64,000 nucleotides of DNA from NCBI GenBank assembly GCA_033439265.1, contig JAVTVX010000001.1, positions 13,658,608-13,722,607 of the forward strand, written 5' to 3'. Numbering within the stretch: the stretch's first letter is position 1; the number at the start of each line of letters is the position of its first letter. Position numbers and translations under genes: made by a program. This stretch comes from Dillenia suffruticosa (Eukaryota; Streptophyta; Magnoliopsida; Dilleniales; Dilleniaceae). Below are positions 1-10,977 of the stretch, piece by piece. A model generated the notes under the pieces. That model was not told where the DNA came from. It worked only from the letters and a program-made list of their open reading frames with translations, and did no database searches.

Positions 1-755
1 TGTTATATGTATCTACCGCCTTTAGCAAGTTACAATTTTAATATTAAAAAAATTTCATATTAATGTTTTTAATATTACAAAAATCAATTCCTATTTTTGG
101 AGACATATTTTAACTAAAAAAAAAAGTAAAAAATCATTTTGCCTGAGAAACTTGATTTTATAAGTTTTATAATTAATTTGTTATACACATATATATCCTA
201 AACAATGACAATCTTGGGTCAAATCTTAACTTTTCTTTTTCTTTTTTCTTGATCGCTGGATTTGTTTCTTTTTTTTAATTCTTTAATTTCTTTTTTGATG
301 TCTAATTTAATATTATTTTATTTTAATTATTTAATTATTTTAATCAATTTATTATTATGTTATTATTTTCTATTTAAAATCCTTAATTTCAAATTTTATT
401 GATATTAATAAAAAATAATTCAATGATATCATTCAAATATATCGAAAAGGAAAAATTAATATGGAGTGAGGTAAGAACAGAAAAAAAAAAAACAGATTTT
501 TTAGAAATGACATTTAAGAAAATTTAAAAAATCAATTTAAATTTCATAAGATTAAAAATTTATCTTCATTGATACTCAAACTTAAGCTGAAAAATAAAAA
601 ATAAAAGCAAAATTAAAATCCCAAAAAATTTAAAAATTTCTTACTATATGAGCCCAGTGGATTGTCATTCAAAAGTTTTACAAAATTTTACAAAAAAAAA
701 AAAATTATTGACGAACACATAGAACTATGAAATTCTACTACTTAACAGAACATTG

Positions 756-805
756 TAGTTCTACTACTTCGCAGAACTATATAGTTCTGTTAAGTAGTAG
801 AACTA
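756..805. repeat. 50-bp near-perfect palindrome
   Basis: Outer arms TAGTTCTACTACTT and AAGTAGTAGAACTA are perfect 14-base complements. They enclose CAGAACTATATAGTTCTG, which is itself a perfect palindrome, with only a two-base mismatch step (CG/TT) on each side between the two. The whole could extrude as a long hairpin. Confidence 0.85.
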
Positions 806-1287
806 TAGCGGAATTTCATAGTTTTGTTATGTAACAGAACTATAGCAAAATTATAACAGAACTATAGCAAAATTTCATTATTCTGCTATTTAACAGACCT
901 ATGTAGTTCTGCTACATAGCAGAACTTTGAAGTTTTCCTACGTAACAGAACTTATATTTAAATATATACAAATATAAAATTAAAAAAATATTTTTCTTAT
1001 TTTAATATAATATATTTAATATTAAATAAATATCCAGATATTAAAACTAAATATCTAAATCTTTTTATTCTTATACAGTTTTAGATTACATAAAAATATT
1101 TATCAGTTTGTTTTAATTTATTGTTTAATATTTTTACATTTTATACTACAATTTAAATTTATATTCAGATCTTAAATATCTAAATATTAATATTTAAATA
1201 TTTCACGTTTGAAATTATTTTTAATACTAAAAAATATTTTAATATTTAAATTAATTTAGAAGAAATTATAGCTTCCATAATATCTAA

Positions 1288-1418
1288 CAAATTCTGTCCC
1301 GGCATCTGATTGCTCTTCTAAATTATGGAGGTGTCCCAAGAGAATATATTATGGATATTTGGAAAAAGATGCGTACAGTATCCATTCCAATAAACGTGCA
1401 ACTCTTAGAAGTAAGTTT
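1288..1418 (+). pseudogene. Fragment resembling a plant RNA-dependent RNA polymerase exon
   Basis: From 1288 the plus strand reads through residues including LIALLNYGGVPREYIMDI, then after a one-base frame shift near 1362 continues as EKDAYSIHSNKRATLR and runs into a GTAAGT-like donor. I recognise this as similar to a conserved stretch of plant RDR proteins of the RDR3/4/5 (gamma) clade, where a GGVP(R/E)E(Y/F)-type segment is followed by an NKRAALR-type end of exon. Only about 43 codons are present; no catalytic DxDGD segment was found nearby. The fragment is more GC-rich than its surroundings and is flanked on both sides by the AGTTCTGC palindromes, so it may have been captured by a transposon. 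Family assignment is from memory of the motif, without an alignment. Confidence 0.55.
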
Positions 1419-1419
1419 C

Positions 1420-1870
1420 TCTCTGTGATGCTATATTGACCTCACAATAGATAGATATTTTCTTTGTGTTTTACCTGAGAGATTCAGTTGTCACATTGAC
1501 TCTAGCTTTTGCTTTTGTTATATATGCCTGCATCCCTTTTTTAGAAAAAGAATAGAAATTGAGTCCACACTCCTATGTTGAGTTGTTTTTTGTAAATTCT
1601 TTCATAACTTGATGAGTTTTTCTTGAGAATGATGATTAATGTCTGCAACTCTTACTATTTCTGTACTTGATTCTTTGCCAAATTTTTTCTTATACCTTTG
1701 CCTTGTTTGGTTGGATTTTTCTATAGTTTCGTTAAGGTGTGGAGAGATGGACAATTTTAATATTGCTATAATGATTTTATCTTGAACACCTATACTCTCT
1801 ATGATGGATTCCATTTTCAATGTTCTCTTAAAAATGGTAGCCTTTTCCTCCAACCCAGAAACTTATGCTT
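1420..1870. other. Less AT-rich island next to the polymerase fragment
   Basis: This stretch is visibly richer in G and C than the flanking kilobases and may be intron or further exons of the same captured gene. An 83-codon open frame lies on the minus strand (1602-1853) but I recognise no family in it, and it has no supporting splice or start context. Confidence 0.3.
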
Positions 1871-2819
1871 GTACAGAACTACCAAATTATAGAGCTTGCC
1901 AAGGTATAGGATTACATGTGGATCTAATGCAGAACTACCAAAATACAGAACTGTAATTTTAGATTCTGTCAAAATTTCAAATATGAAAATATTAATATTT
2001 AAGTATTTCGTGTCTGAGATTACTTTTAACATTATAGTTGTAGTCATTTTATATGGTTCTGCATTGATAGTTCCGTACTATGTAGAACACTCTGCATAGT
2101 GCAGCACTGCTTGGTAGTTCTGCATAGCGTAGAACTTTATTGTTTTGCATGGCATAGATATACCGTAATTCTACAAAGCGCGAAACTACTTGGTGGTTCT
2201 ACATAAAGCAGAACTATCGATATTTTTATTAAAAATAAATCATTACGCTTAATATAAAAAATATTTGAAATTGATGACGTATAATAAGTTTACTATAATA
2301 TTATATTAATGCAAAAATTATAATTATGAAAATATTAAATGAAAAATATTTTAAGATATTTTTAAAACAAAACCAATTATAATAAAGATACGAAAAGATA
2401 TTATATAGATTCTTTTATTATATACAAAATATTTTTGCATATAACAAAAATACTATAGTATTATAATACGAATAAAATGATAATTTTATAATACTAAAAT
2501 ATAATATTTTGAAATTTAAGATTCCAAAATTTCTAAATATTAGTACTTAGATATTCTACTATTGAAACTATTTTAATGAATTGAATAGTATACCTTGCTT
2601 TATTATTTAATATTTTTACATTTTGTTTTTGCTCATTCCATGTGGTTCAAAGTTTGGTAGTTCTGCATAATACAGAACTATTTTGTGATTTTGCATAGTA
2701 CAGAACTACTAATATTTTTATTAAAAAAATATATAATTACCCAAAAATATAAAAAATATTTAAAATAAATGATATATCTCATTCCTTGTGATTTGAAGTT
2801 TGGTGGTTCTATATTTGAA

Positions 2820-3795
2820 ATCATTTAAATGTGATTTCTAAAAAATTTACACTATCACAACCCTAAACAAAATAAAGAAAAATATTTTCGGGTGTTTTAA
2901 AAATAATAATAATATTTTGAGAGATTAAAAAATAGCAGAATCATTAAGTTCTGTATAGCAGAACCATGTCGTTCTGCATAGCAGAACCATGTCGTTCTGC
3001 ATAGCAGAACCATGTCGTTCTGCATAGCAGAACCATGAGACTCTGCATAGCAGAATCATGTGGCTCTGCATAGCTGAATAATGTCGTTCTGCGTACCGCC
3101 TTGTTATTCAAATATTCAATTTTTTTAATATTAAAAATAATTTATTTAGATATTTGATATTTATTTAAATAAAATATAAAATTATAATATGAAATATGAA
3201 AATATTAAATGATGAACAAAACCAACATTATTAATATTTTTATTTAAATAAACGTATAAATATTTTTATTATTTAAAATTTATAAGAATAAAAATTAACA
3301 AATTAAATATATAATTTTTAATACAGAGCATGCACACCATGCACACTATAAGCTACCTTTTGTCACGCCTCCCTCTATATAGAAAGAAAGACCCCAAAAA
3401 TTAAAAAAAAATGAATATATAAGCACCCAAAAACAATTATGTCGTTTAGACATAACATTGCATAACATTACATAGATAATTTTTTTTCAGATATAATTTA
3501 TTTAATATCTAATTTATTTAATTTTAAATAAATATCTGCATATTTAAATTAAATATTTAAATTTTTTATTCTTATAAAATTTTAAATTGCATATTTATAT
3601 TTATAAGTTTTAGTTTTGTTTTATTTCTTAATATTTTTATATTTTATATTACGATTAACATTTTATTTGAAATTCCAATTTTAAAAACTTTTAATTAGAC
3701 AAAAATTAAAACTACTAGAGTAAAAATTTTAGATAAACAATAATTCTTTAAAAGATCAAAACTATAATTTAAAAACTCCATAGTTAACTATAGGT
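2820..3795. repeat. Diverged segmental repeat, copy 1
   Basis: This segment matches 4272-5155 over almost its whole length, with many substitutions and small indels. Shared landmarks include GTGATTTCTAAAAAATTTACA, the run TTTCGGG(T)G/ATTTTAAAAATAAT, and AGCTACCTTTTGTCA followed by CTCCCTCTATATAGA. Copy 1 additionally carries an expanded 23-bp tandem array. No coding potential is seen. Confidence 0.8.
2958..3090. repeat. 23-bp tandem repeat array
   Basis: The unit GCAGAACCATGTCGTTCTGCATA, or close variants, repeats head-to-tail every 23 bases for about five to six units; the first two start at 2958 and 2981. The first three units are nearly identical and later ones drift (ATGAGACTCTG, ATGTGGCTCTG). 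Each unit is an imperfect inverted repeat (GCAGAAC/GTTCTGC). Confidence 0.85.
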
Positions 3796-4271
3796 AAAAT
3801 TTATAAAATTAGATAACTTATATATAAATTGATCGAGACGAATTCATATATAATGCCTACCAAAAGAATATTTGATTTATTATATGAAATCTTTAAATAA
3901 CTAAATTATTTTTTGTATTTTTATACTTTACAAACCTTAAATTAAATATTAATATTTATGCATTTTTTAGACTTAAATTATTAAATATTATGATTTCAAA
4001 TTAATATTTATGTAATTTTTATTTCACACCAATATTAATGTTATATATGTTATGTCCATGTCTTTTTCATTTAAATTTAGAATGTTTAATATTAGATAAA
4101 TATTTAAATATTAGCTAACCTAAAAATGCAATCTATAAAAATTATAATTATAAAAATATCTACCATATTATGGTTTTTAATAATCTTTCACTTTTTTTGA
4201 AAAGATTTAATATTTATAAAAAAGAAAAACTATATTTATTTTATAGAAACAAATCGAATTTAAACTTTTTT

Positions 4272-5155
4272 AAATCATTTAGACGTGATTTCTAAAAAAT
4301 TTACACCATCACAACCATAAACAAAATAAAAATTATGTTTTCGGGTATTTTAAAAATAATAATAATATTTTGGAAGATTAAAAAGGTTTTGCTTTTTGGC
4401 GGGGAATAATAGCATAACCATGTCGTTCTGCGTATCAGAACCTTGTGGTTTTACGTACCACCTTATTATTCCAATATTCAATTTTTTATAATATTAAAAA
4501 TAATTTATTTGGATATTTGATATTTATTTAAATAAAATATGAAATTATAACATGAAATGTGAAAATATTAAATGATGAACTAAAACAATATTATTAATAT
4601 TTTTATTTAAATAGACTTATAAATATTTTTATCATTTGAAACTGTATAAAAATAAAAATTAACAGATTAAATATATAATTTTTAATATAAAGCACGTACA
4701 CCACGTACACTACAAGCTACCTTTTGTCATGTCTCCCTCTATATAGAAAAAAAGACCCAAAAAATAAAAAAAACAAGGAATATACAAACACTAAAAAACA
4801 ATTATGTCGTTTAAACATAACATTATATAGATAATTTTTTTTCGGATATGATTTTTTTAATATATAATTTATTTAATTTTAAATAAATATCTATATATTT
4901 AAATTAAATATTTAAATATTTTTATTCTTATAAAATTTTAAATTGCATATTCATATTTATAGGTTTTAGTTTTGGTTTATTTTTTAATATTTTTATATTT
5001 TATTCTACGATTAACATGTTATTTGAAACTCCAATTTTTAAAACTTTTAGTTAGACACAGACAAAAATTAAAACTATTAAAGTAAAAGTTTTAGATAGAT
5101 AAAGATTCTTTAAAAATTAAAACTCTAATTTAAAAACTCTATAGTTAAATAATAA
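4272..5155. repeat. Diverged segmental repeat, copy 2
   Basis: This is the second copy of the segment at 2820-3795, in direct orientation about 1.4 kb downstream. It keeps the AGCTACCTTTTGTCATGTCTC landmark near 4710 but has only a single degenerate GTTCTGC unit where copy 1 has the 23-bp array. No coding potential is seen. Confidence 0.8.
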
Positions 5156-5828
5156 TTTAGTTTTGGTTTATTATTTAATATTATCACATTTTGTTTCAAT
5201 TTAATATTTCAATCCAATATCAAATATCTAAATATACATATTCAAACATATCACATGTGGTTCTGAGAAACGTAGATCACCTTCTGGCTCTCCAAAATGC
5301 AGAATCACGTTGTGGGTCAGCGAAACACAGAATTTCGTTATCGTCCTGTACAGTGTAGAACTATTTTAAAAAATTAAAACCGATAAAAAAATAGGAAAAA
5401 AAAACATATTTAATTCTGTTTTAAACATTTTTTTGAGTTAACATATAACTTTTAATATGTAGCACACACACCATGCACACTATATTTTTAATATATACAT
5501 TTAAATCCAAATGTATTTAAATATACAACTTAAATCTAAATATGTTAAAATATAACATACTTTTTTTCTCATTCTAATGTATTTTTTTATTTTAATATAA
5601 TATATTTAATGTTAAATGAATATATTTAAAATATATTTCTCTGTCTTTTTTTATTTTTATTTTTTTGGTATTATAAAAAAAATTATATATATCACAAAAG
5701 TAAAATTAATATAAATTTTACTAAACTACACTGGACAACTCTCTTCATTTTGTAACCAAAATCAAAACTCTACACCGTGCATTGCGTGGTGTACACCTCC
5801 CGGTACTTATATGTATATGGTAAATGAG

Positions 5829-6009
5829 ACGTTGATATCGGCTTTGCATAATTACATTTGGAGGAAAACATTGACCCATCACACATTCATGAGATCTGAC
5901 GTGTTACAGACACACAAAAGTATCTGAGATTGATGCTGACGCTGCTCCAATGAATGAATTACGTGAGCAAATTACTTCAAATTTGATGAAAGCAATGAAA
6001 TTACAATAA
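5829..6009 (+). pseudogene. PIF/Harbinger-like transposase C-terminal remnant
   Basis: The plus strand reads TLISALHNYIWRK from 5829, then after a stop and a frame change reads EIDADAAPMNELREQITSNL and ends at TAA 6007-6009. An ALHN(Y/F)I-R segment followed by an acidic linker and a short (M)N-(L/V)R-xI-xxLM tail is the usual C-terminal layout of plant Harbinger/ALP1-like nuclease transposases. Upstream catalytic DDE segments were not found, so this is a decayed tail. Assignment rests on motif recognition only. Confidence 0.5.
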
Positions 6010-6327
6010 ACTATTTTTTAGGATTTGTTTAATTTATTTAAATTATTGTTATATAACTTTTTTAAATAGTTAAGAAGGGTCTTTTCTTATAAAGTCATGA
6101 ATGTTATATGAACTACTATTAATTAGATAATAGCAACGTGAAGAAAATTATTGTAAAAAATAAAATAGATATAACTAGCATATGCATATCATTTTTTGTC
6201 ATTTTATACATGAATATCAACTACCATTAATTAGATAATTGAATACTAATATTAATTACTAAAAACTATCGACCATTGACCATGGACCGTCAACCATCAA
6301 CCATTGGCCATTAGCAATTAGTTATTA

Positions 6328-8756
6328 CACTACAAAAAAACACGTTTTTAGTCATGGATTTTCACGATATAAAAAATTTATTACTATTTTACGATAAATT
6401 TAACGACGAAAAATAAGTCATGGCTATATTAACAATGGACACATTATTCGTAGCTAAATTTATCGCTAATTAGTGACAAAAATATTTTTGTGGCTAAATT
6501 CGTCGTTAATTGTTGACAAAATTTTTCATTACAAATTTTGTCTCTAATTAATGATAAATAAATTTTAGTAGCTAAATTTTACCACGAATATAGTTATCTG
6601 TAGCTAAATTTAGTGACAAAAAAAGCTCGTGACAAATTTCGTGACTAAATTTCACAACGAAAAAAGTTCGTGACAAATTCTGTCGCTCATTTGCTACAAA
6701 AATTTTTCGTCACTAAATTTGTCGCTAATTAGTCATAAAAAAATATTTGTCTCTAAATTTAGCAACGAACTCCAAAATTTTCGTTACTAAATTCATCGTT
6801 AATTAGTTACAAAAAATTATTCGTAACTAAATTCGTCGCTAATTTATTATCTATATTTCAAAATTTATGTATAATTGCATAACTAAATTTTTTCAATACT
6901 CGATTAGGAAATATTTTCAATCGTATCTCCCTTTTTAATCAATTTTGAATAATGAAATTGAATTAAAAATATAGTAAATATTATAATTCTCACTAAATTA
7001 AGAATTTTCAACAATAAATAATTCAATCAATCTGTAACAGACAATTTTAATAAGTCGCGATTATAGAGTTTACCATTTATATTTTTATCTTCTATATATG
7101 TTTGCTTCTCATATATAGTTCAATCGCCTTTGAAAATTCAGTTGTTCATTTTCATTCATTGTTGTCATCAACAAGGAAGATAATAGATGATACATCCATG
7201 TCTAACAATCCATCTCGTTTGACAAGTAGATCAAACATTAGTTTTTGAAAAATGACGATAATGATACGGATGGCAACTGATAGACGGCAATCCATTTATA
7301 AACTATTATATGGTTTCAAAAAAATAAAATAAAAATGAAAAAAAAATAATAAAATAAGAAAATAAAATATAAAATAAGAAAATAAAATATAAAATGCAAA
7401 TATATATTAAAAAAAGATTAAGTTAGCGACAGATTTAGTGACGAATTTATAAATCCGTCACTAAATTAGCGACGAATTAAGAAATCTGTTACTAATTTAG
7501 TGACGGATTTAAAATTTGTCGCTATTTTTGCGACGAATTTGAAATCTGTCGCTAAGTTAGCGATGAATTGAGAAATCCGTCGCTAATTTAGCGACAAATG
7601 TTCATATTCGTCGCTAAATTTAATCTTTTTAATTAAAATTTTATGCTTTTTTATTTTATTAATTTATATTAACAAATCATATTATTATTTTATAATATTT
7701 TAGTTTAACATTTTATATTATTATATTATATTTCATTTTTTTAAAAGAATAATATTATTTTAATCTTAAAAAATATAAAAACAAATCAATTTATTATGTT
7801 ATAATATTTTAAAATAGTATTTTATTTTATTTTTTTAATAATAATATTAATATATTTTTTAATTCATTTATTTTTTTTATTTTAAGTTAGCATTTTATTA
7901 TTTTTTATTTTATAAAAAATTATCATATTTATTATTTTTAATTAATATGTTATATTTTATTTTTATTTTTTCTTTTTAAAGAATCATATTATTTTGTTTT
8001 AAGTTAGCATTTTATTATTTTACAAAAAATTATTTTTTAAATTAATATGTTATATTTTATTTTTATTTTATAATATTAAAAATAATATTATTTTATTTTA
8101 AACTAAAATTTTATTATTTTATAACAAATTGCTATTTTAGATTATTTTATTATTATTAGAAAAATGTGATGGAAAGATAATAAGTAAAAAAATATATATA
8201 TAACAGAATCTAACATTTAGTTTGATGGTTATATGCTCTTAAAAGTTTACGCAAGTGCAAGAGTTCGAATCATGCTGAGGGCAAAGCGGGGGCATTTTCT
8301 AGGAATTAAGTGAGAGCGGGCGTGTGGGCAGGTGTGCTTGCAGGTGGGTGCTGGCGAGGGGGGCGGGCTCAGGTGCAAGCGAGAGCGCATTTTTTTTCCA
8401 TTGCTAAATTAGCGATGGATTTTAGCGATGAAAAATTATCCGTCGCTAAATTTAGCGACAAATTTTAGATTTTCGTCTTTAAATTTAGCAACGAATTTTT
8501 TTTCGTTACTAATTTAGCAATGAATTTTTTTCCGTTGCTAATTTAGTGACGGATAATTTTTCTTCGCTAAATTTTGCGACGGATTTTAACAATGAAAAAT
8601 TATCTATTCCTAAATTTAGCGATAGATTTTAGATTTTCGTCACTAAATTTATGAACGGATTTCTAATTTCCATCGCTAAATTTTTGCGACGTGTTATTAG
8701 CGACGAAAAATTTTTCGTCGCTAAATTTGTAGTTAAAAACGTATTTTTTTGTAGTA
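6328..8756. mobile_element. Non-autonomous CACTA (En/Spm-like) transposon
   Basis: The left end begins CACTACAAAAAAACACG and the right end is the near-perfect complement, ending CGTATTTTTTTGTAGTA. The terminal inverted repeat runs about 25 bases with two or three mismatches, one of them the outermost base. A 3-bp target duplication TTA flanks it (6325-6327 and 8757-8759), as expected for CACTA elements. Inside the ends are dense subterminal repeats of GTCGCTAAATT/AATTTAGCGAC in both orientations (about 6345-6860, 7420-7620, 8395-8740), the class of motif bound by TNPA-type proteins. The centre is plain AT-rich DNA with no transposase ORF, so the element would depend on proteins from elsewhere. 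Confidence 0.88.
8205..8395 (+). other. GC-rich insert with a tRNA-like head inside the CACTA element
   Basis: Within the AT-rich element lies a sharply GC-rich patch (8275-8385) rich in GGGCGGGC and GCAGGTG. It is preceded by a segment containing GAGTTCGAATC at about 8269, which matches an RNA polymerase III B box, and an A-box-like TAGTTTGATGGTTAT some 50 bases earlier. This could be a tRNA-derived SINE head or captured host DNA. It does not fold into an obvious complete tRNA by eye, so no tRNA gene is called. Confidence 0.4.
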
Positions 8757-8789
8757 TTAGCTCTTAGCTTTTGTTAAATCAAGCATGTC

Positions 8790-9600
8790 CTAAACAATTT
8801 CTTTCTCAAAACTTTGATTAAAAAAATTTAGATAAAGTCTCATATGTCATTGACATTGAGATTGAGATTTATAGAGATAGGGCTCAACAACATTAGGACT
8901 ATCTCAAAGGGCCAAGATTTAAGATGGCAAATCACAAATTTGCAATAACGCGTATTATTAAAGCATCAAGTTTTGTCAAGGTCAATGTCTATAGAATGCA
9001 AGAAAAAAAAAAAGAGCAAATAAAAGATATCACATATGCATATGTTGTATGTAGTTTGATGTATGCACAAGTTTGCACAAAACCTGATTTGGGATTTTCG
9101 GTGAGAGTGTTTGGGAGGTACCAAGGCAATCCATGAATAGAGCACTTGAAAGCTACTAAAAAGGTTATAAGGTACCTTGATGGAACGAAGGATTGCACAT
9201 TGAAAGTTTGTTCGAGGTACATGAAAGTTACTTCCCGATACAAAGTTATTTTGGAGGTGGTTGGTTATCCAAATTTGAATTTTGCTAGATATGTGGACAT
9301 AGAAAGGTTATTTAGGGATAAATCTTTCTTCTTGCCCGAATGGTAGTATTTTGGAGAAGTACTAAGTGAACTATTTTAGCATTGTCTACGATAAATATAG
9401 AATTCATTGCATGCTATGAAGCAATGATACATGCAGTTTGGCTGAAATTTTTCATTTCTTACCTTAAAGTTATTGGTTCCATTTCAAGGTCAGTGAGGAT
9501 TTTTTTTTTTTTTTTTGATAATTTGGTTGCTGGTTTTTATAAGAACCAATGAATTTTTTTTTTCAAAATATATATTTTTTTTATTTTGATTGAAGAGGAG
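8790..9600 (+). pseudogene. Decayed Ty1/copia pol fragment (reverse transcriptase to RNase H)
   Basis: Reading frames on the plus strand give, in the family order, SYVIDIEI with YRDRAQ (8838 on), YAYVVCSLMYAQVCTKPDL (9037 on), FGRYQGNP, then KATKKVIRYLDGTKD (9149 on) and a frame change. These match the second half of copia reverse transcriptase and the start of its RNase H. Several stops and shifts interrupt it, including one after QGNP, and no LTRs were recognised. It begins just downstream of the CACTA element. A weak continuation resembling the RNase H end is visible up to about 9540. It is non-functional. Confidence 0.85.
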
Positions 9601-10797
9601 TTCTTTTGTCTAGAAATGAATAAATAATATTCATTATTTGAAGTTGCTTTTTAGACATTTGTCTGGTAGATGTAATTAATTTGAATTTAATCAATTGAAA
9701 TATCTAGAATATAAATATTTCGTATTTATTCATCTGAATATCAAGCAAACTTTTCTTTTATTCTAATTTTTTATTATAATAGGAGTGGAACCATAATAAA
9801 TACATATAAAGGTAAAAAATAAATTAAGGAACAAGAAATGTTATTGAGCATACAAGCATTAAACTCATAATTGGAGATCCCATTATTAAAGCATTGCAAG
9901 CATAACAATATTAAATAAAGATAATGTGGGATGCATGGGACCCATTAGTCCGCAACGTTTAACTTCCGTTTCCTTGTGTCGTCTGGTCATGTTTCGTAGG
10001 TTTTCTCTTTTGGTATCTCGACTTGACTTTGTAATCGTTTAATATTCGAAATTTTATCTCGATTGATTTAAATCGATCTTTACAGGATTTATTTTGAGAG
10101 CAAGTCTCTTAATATTTATTTTTTTGTATTTAAAAAGAATCAAACTCCCGATCTGATTAAAAAATAAAAATATTTATTTTATCTACGTCAATAAGTATCG
10201 ATTATATTTGATAGATTTTCATGAACAAACTTTAATGTTTTATGCACGTGTGGTACTGTTTTGTCACATCCACACATATGATTGGAAGTTCATCCATAAG
10301 GTATATTTACTCATCAAATACTTGATTTTTCTTAAATTAAATATTAAAAATATAAAAGTAAATATCAATAAATTTAAATTTTATAATATTTAAATCAAAT
10401 TAATTAAATAATCGATCGATAAAAAAAAGCGTGTGTAAAGATACAACAACTATGATTCGTGTGTTGTGCTTTTTAATCTAGTGTTTTAAGCAACCATTTG
10501 CTATTTGCTATTATGATACTAATATGGTATTTATCAAATGCTTTTAACATTCCCTCAATTGTGGCTGAAAGTAACGAAGAGACGCCGACCAAACTTTTGT
10601 GGCACATTATTTTCGGCAGAAAGGTAGAGCACATGAGCGAGGTGTTAAAAAAAATAAAAAATAAAAAATATAACCGACGCACCACTACCCCCAAGCCCTC
10701 ATCGGACGGCTGACGCTTCATTAGAGAGAGACTGAAAACGACCAAAGAAAGCAACAGACTAAAAGAGAGACCCTTCTCTTCCTGCATCAAAACAGGC
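9601..10797. other. Intergenic, upstream of the ABC1 kinase gene
   Basis: This is AT-rich DNA without convincing coding sequence. The last ~350 bases become mixed in composition and probably contain the promoter and start of the leader of the downstream plus-strand gene. An open frame at 10473-10790 on the minus strand has no recognisable features and lies across this promoter area. Confidence 0.5.
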
Positions 10798-10803
10798 CAC
10801 GTG
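10798..10803. promoter_or_regulatory. G-box (CACGTG) upstream of the ABC1 kinase start
   Basis: A perfect CACGTG in the context GCCACGTGTTCC lies 175 bases before the ATG. G-boxes are bound by plant bZIP and bHLH factors in light and abscisic-acid responses, which would suit a plastid gene. Function is inferred from the motif alone, and its place relative to the transcription start is unknown. Confidence 0.4.
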
Positions 10804-10977
10804 TTCCTCCAGCGGCCAGACTTCCCTAAATCCCACTTTCATGCCAACAACGTGACCACAATTCACTCCCTCCACCAATTCTCCTCTCTCTCTCTAACAA
10901 CCTCTCTACTATTCTGTAAGCCCTCTCACACTAAGCTCCTGTGCACTGATACCGTCTCTCTCGAATTTGATTCCGCC

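Larger units (their letters stand above)
700..5360. repeat. Dispersed array of AGTTCTGC/GCAGAACT palindromes
   Basis: The octamer AGTTCTGC, its complement GCAGAACT and one-base variants recur dozens of times, usually as imperfect inverted pairs separated by a few bases (for example around 720-950, 1870-1960, 2060-2210, 2655-2710, 2940-3090, 4420-4450 and 5260-5360). They are absent from the rest of the window. Such motif clusters are typical of subterminal transposase-binding repeats, but no terminal inverted repeat or transposase was identified to prove that. Assignment to a transposon family is therefore open. Confidence 0.7.
1..6327. repeat. AT-rich repeat-dense intergenic region
   Basis: No intact gene is seen in this stretch. 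It is extremely AT-rich, with long A and T runs, and holds the palindrome array, duplicated segments and gene or transposase fragments listed separately. A short box similar to CACCATGCACACTA recurs near 3334, 4690 and 5467, and an inverted GTGCATTGCGTGGTGTAC-like box lies near 5776. The pattern suggests layers of decayed DNA transposons rather than one element; I could not find its outer ends. Confidence 0.7.

Noticed and set aside
8275-8385. tRNA gene suggested by GAGTTCGAATC
   Set aside because: No full cloverleaf or acceptor-stem pairing could be made by eye, so it is kept only as a tRNA-like head.
10473-10790. 105-codon minus-strand frame upstream of the ABC1 kinase
   Set aside because: It overlaps the kinase promoter and leader, is rich in Leu/Phe/Ser from CT/GA-biased DNA, and shows no family features.
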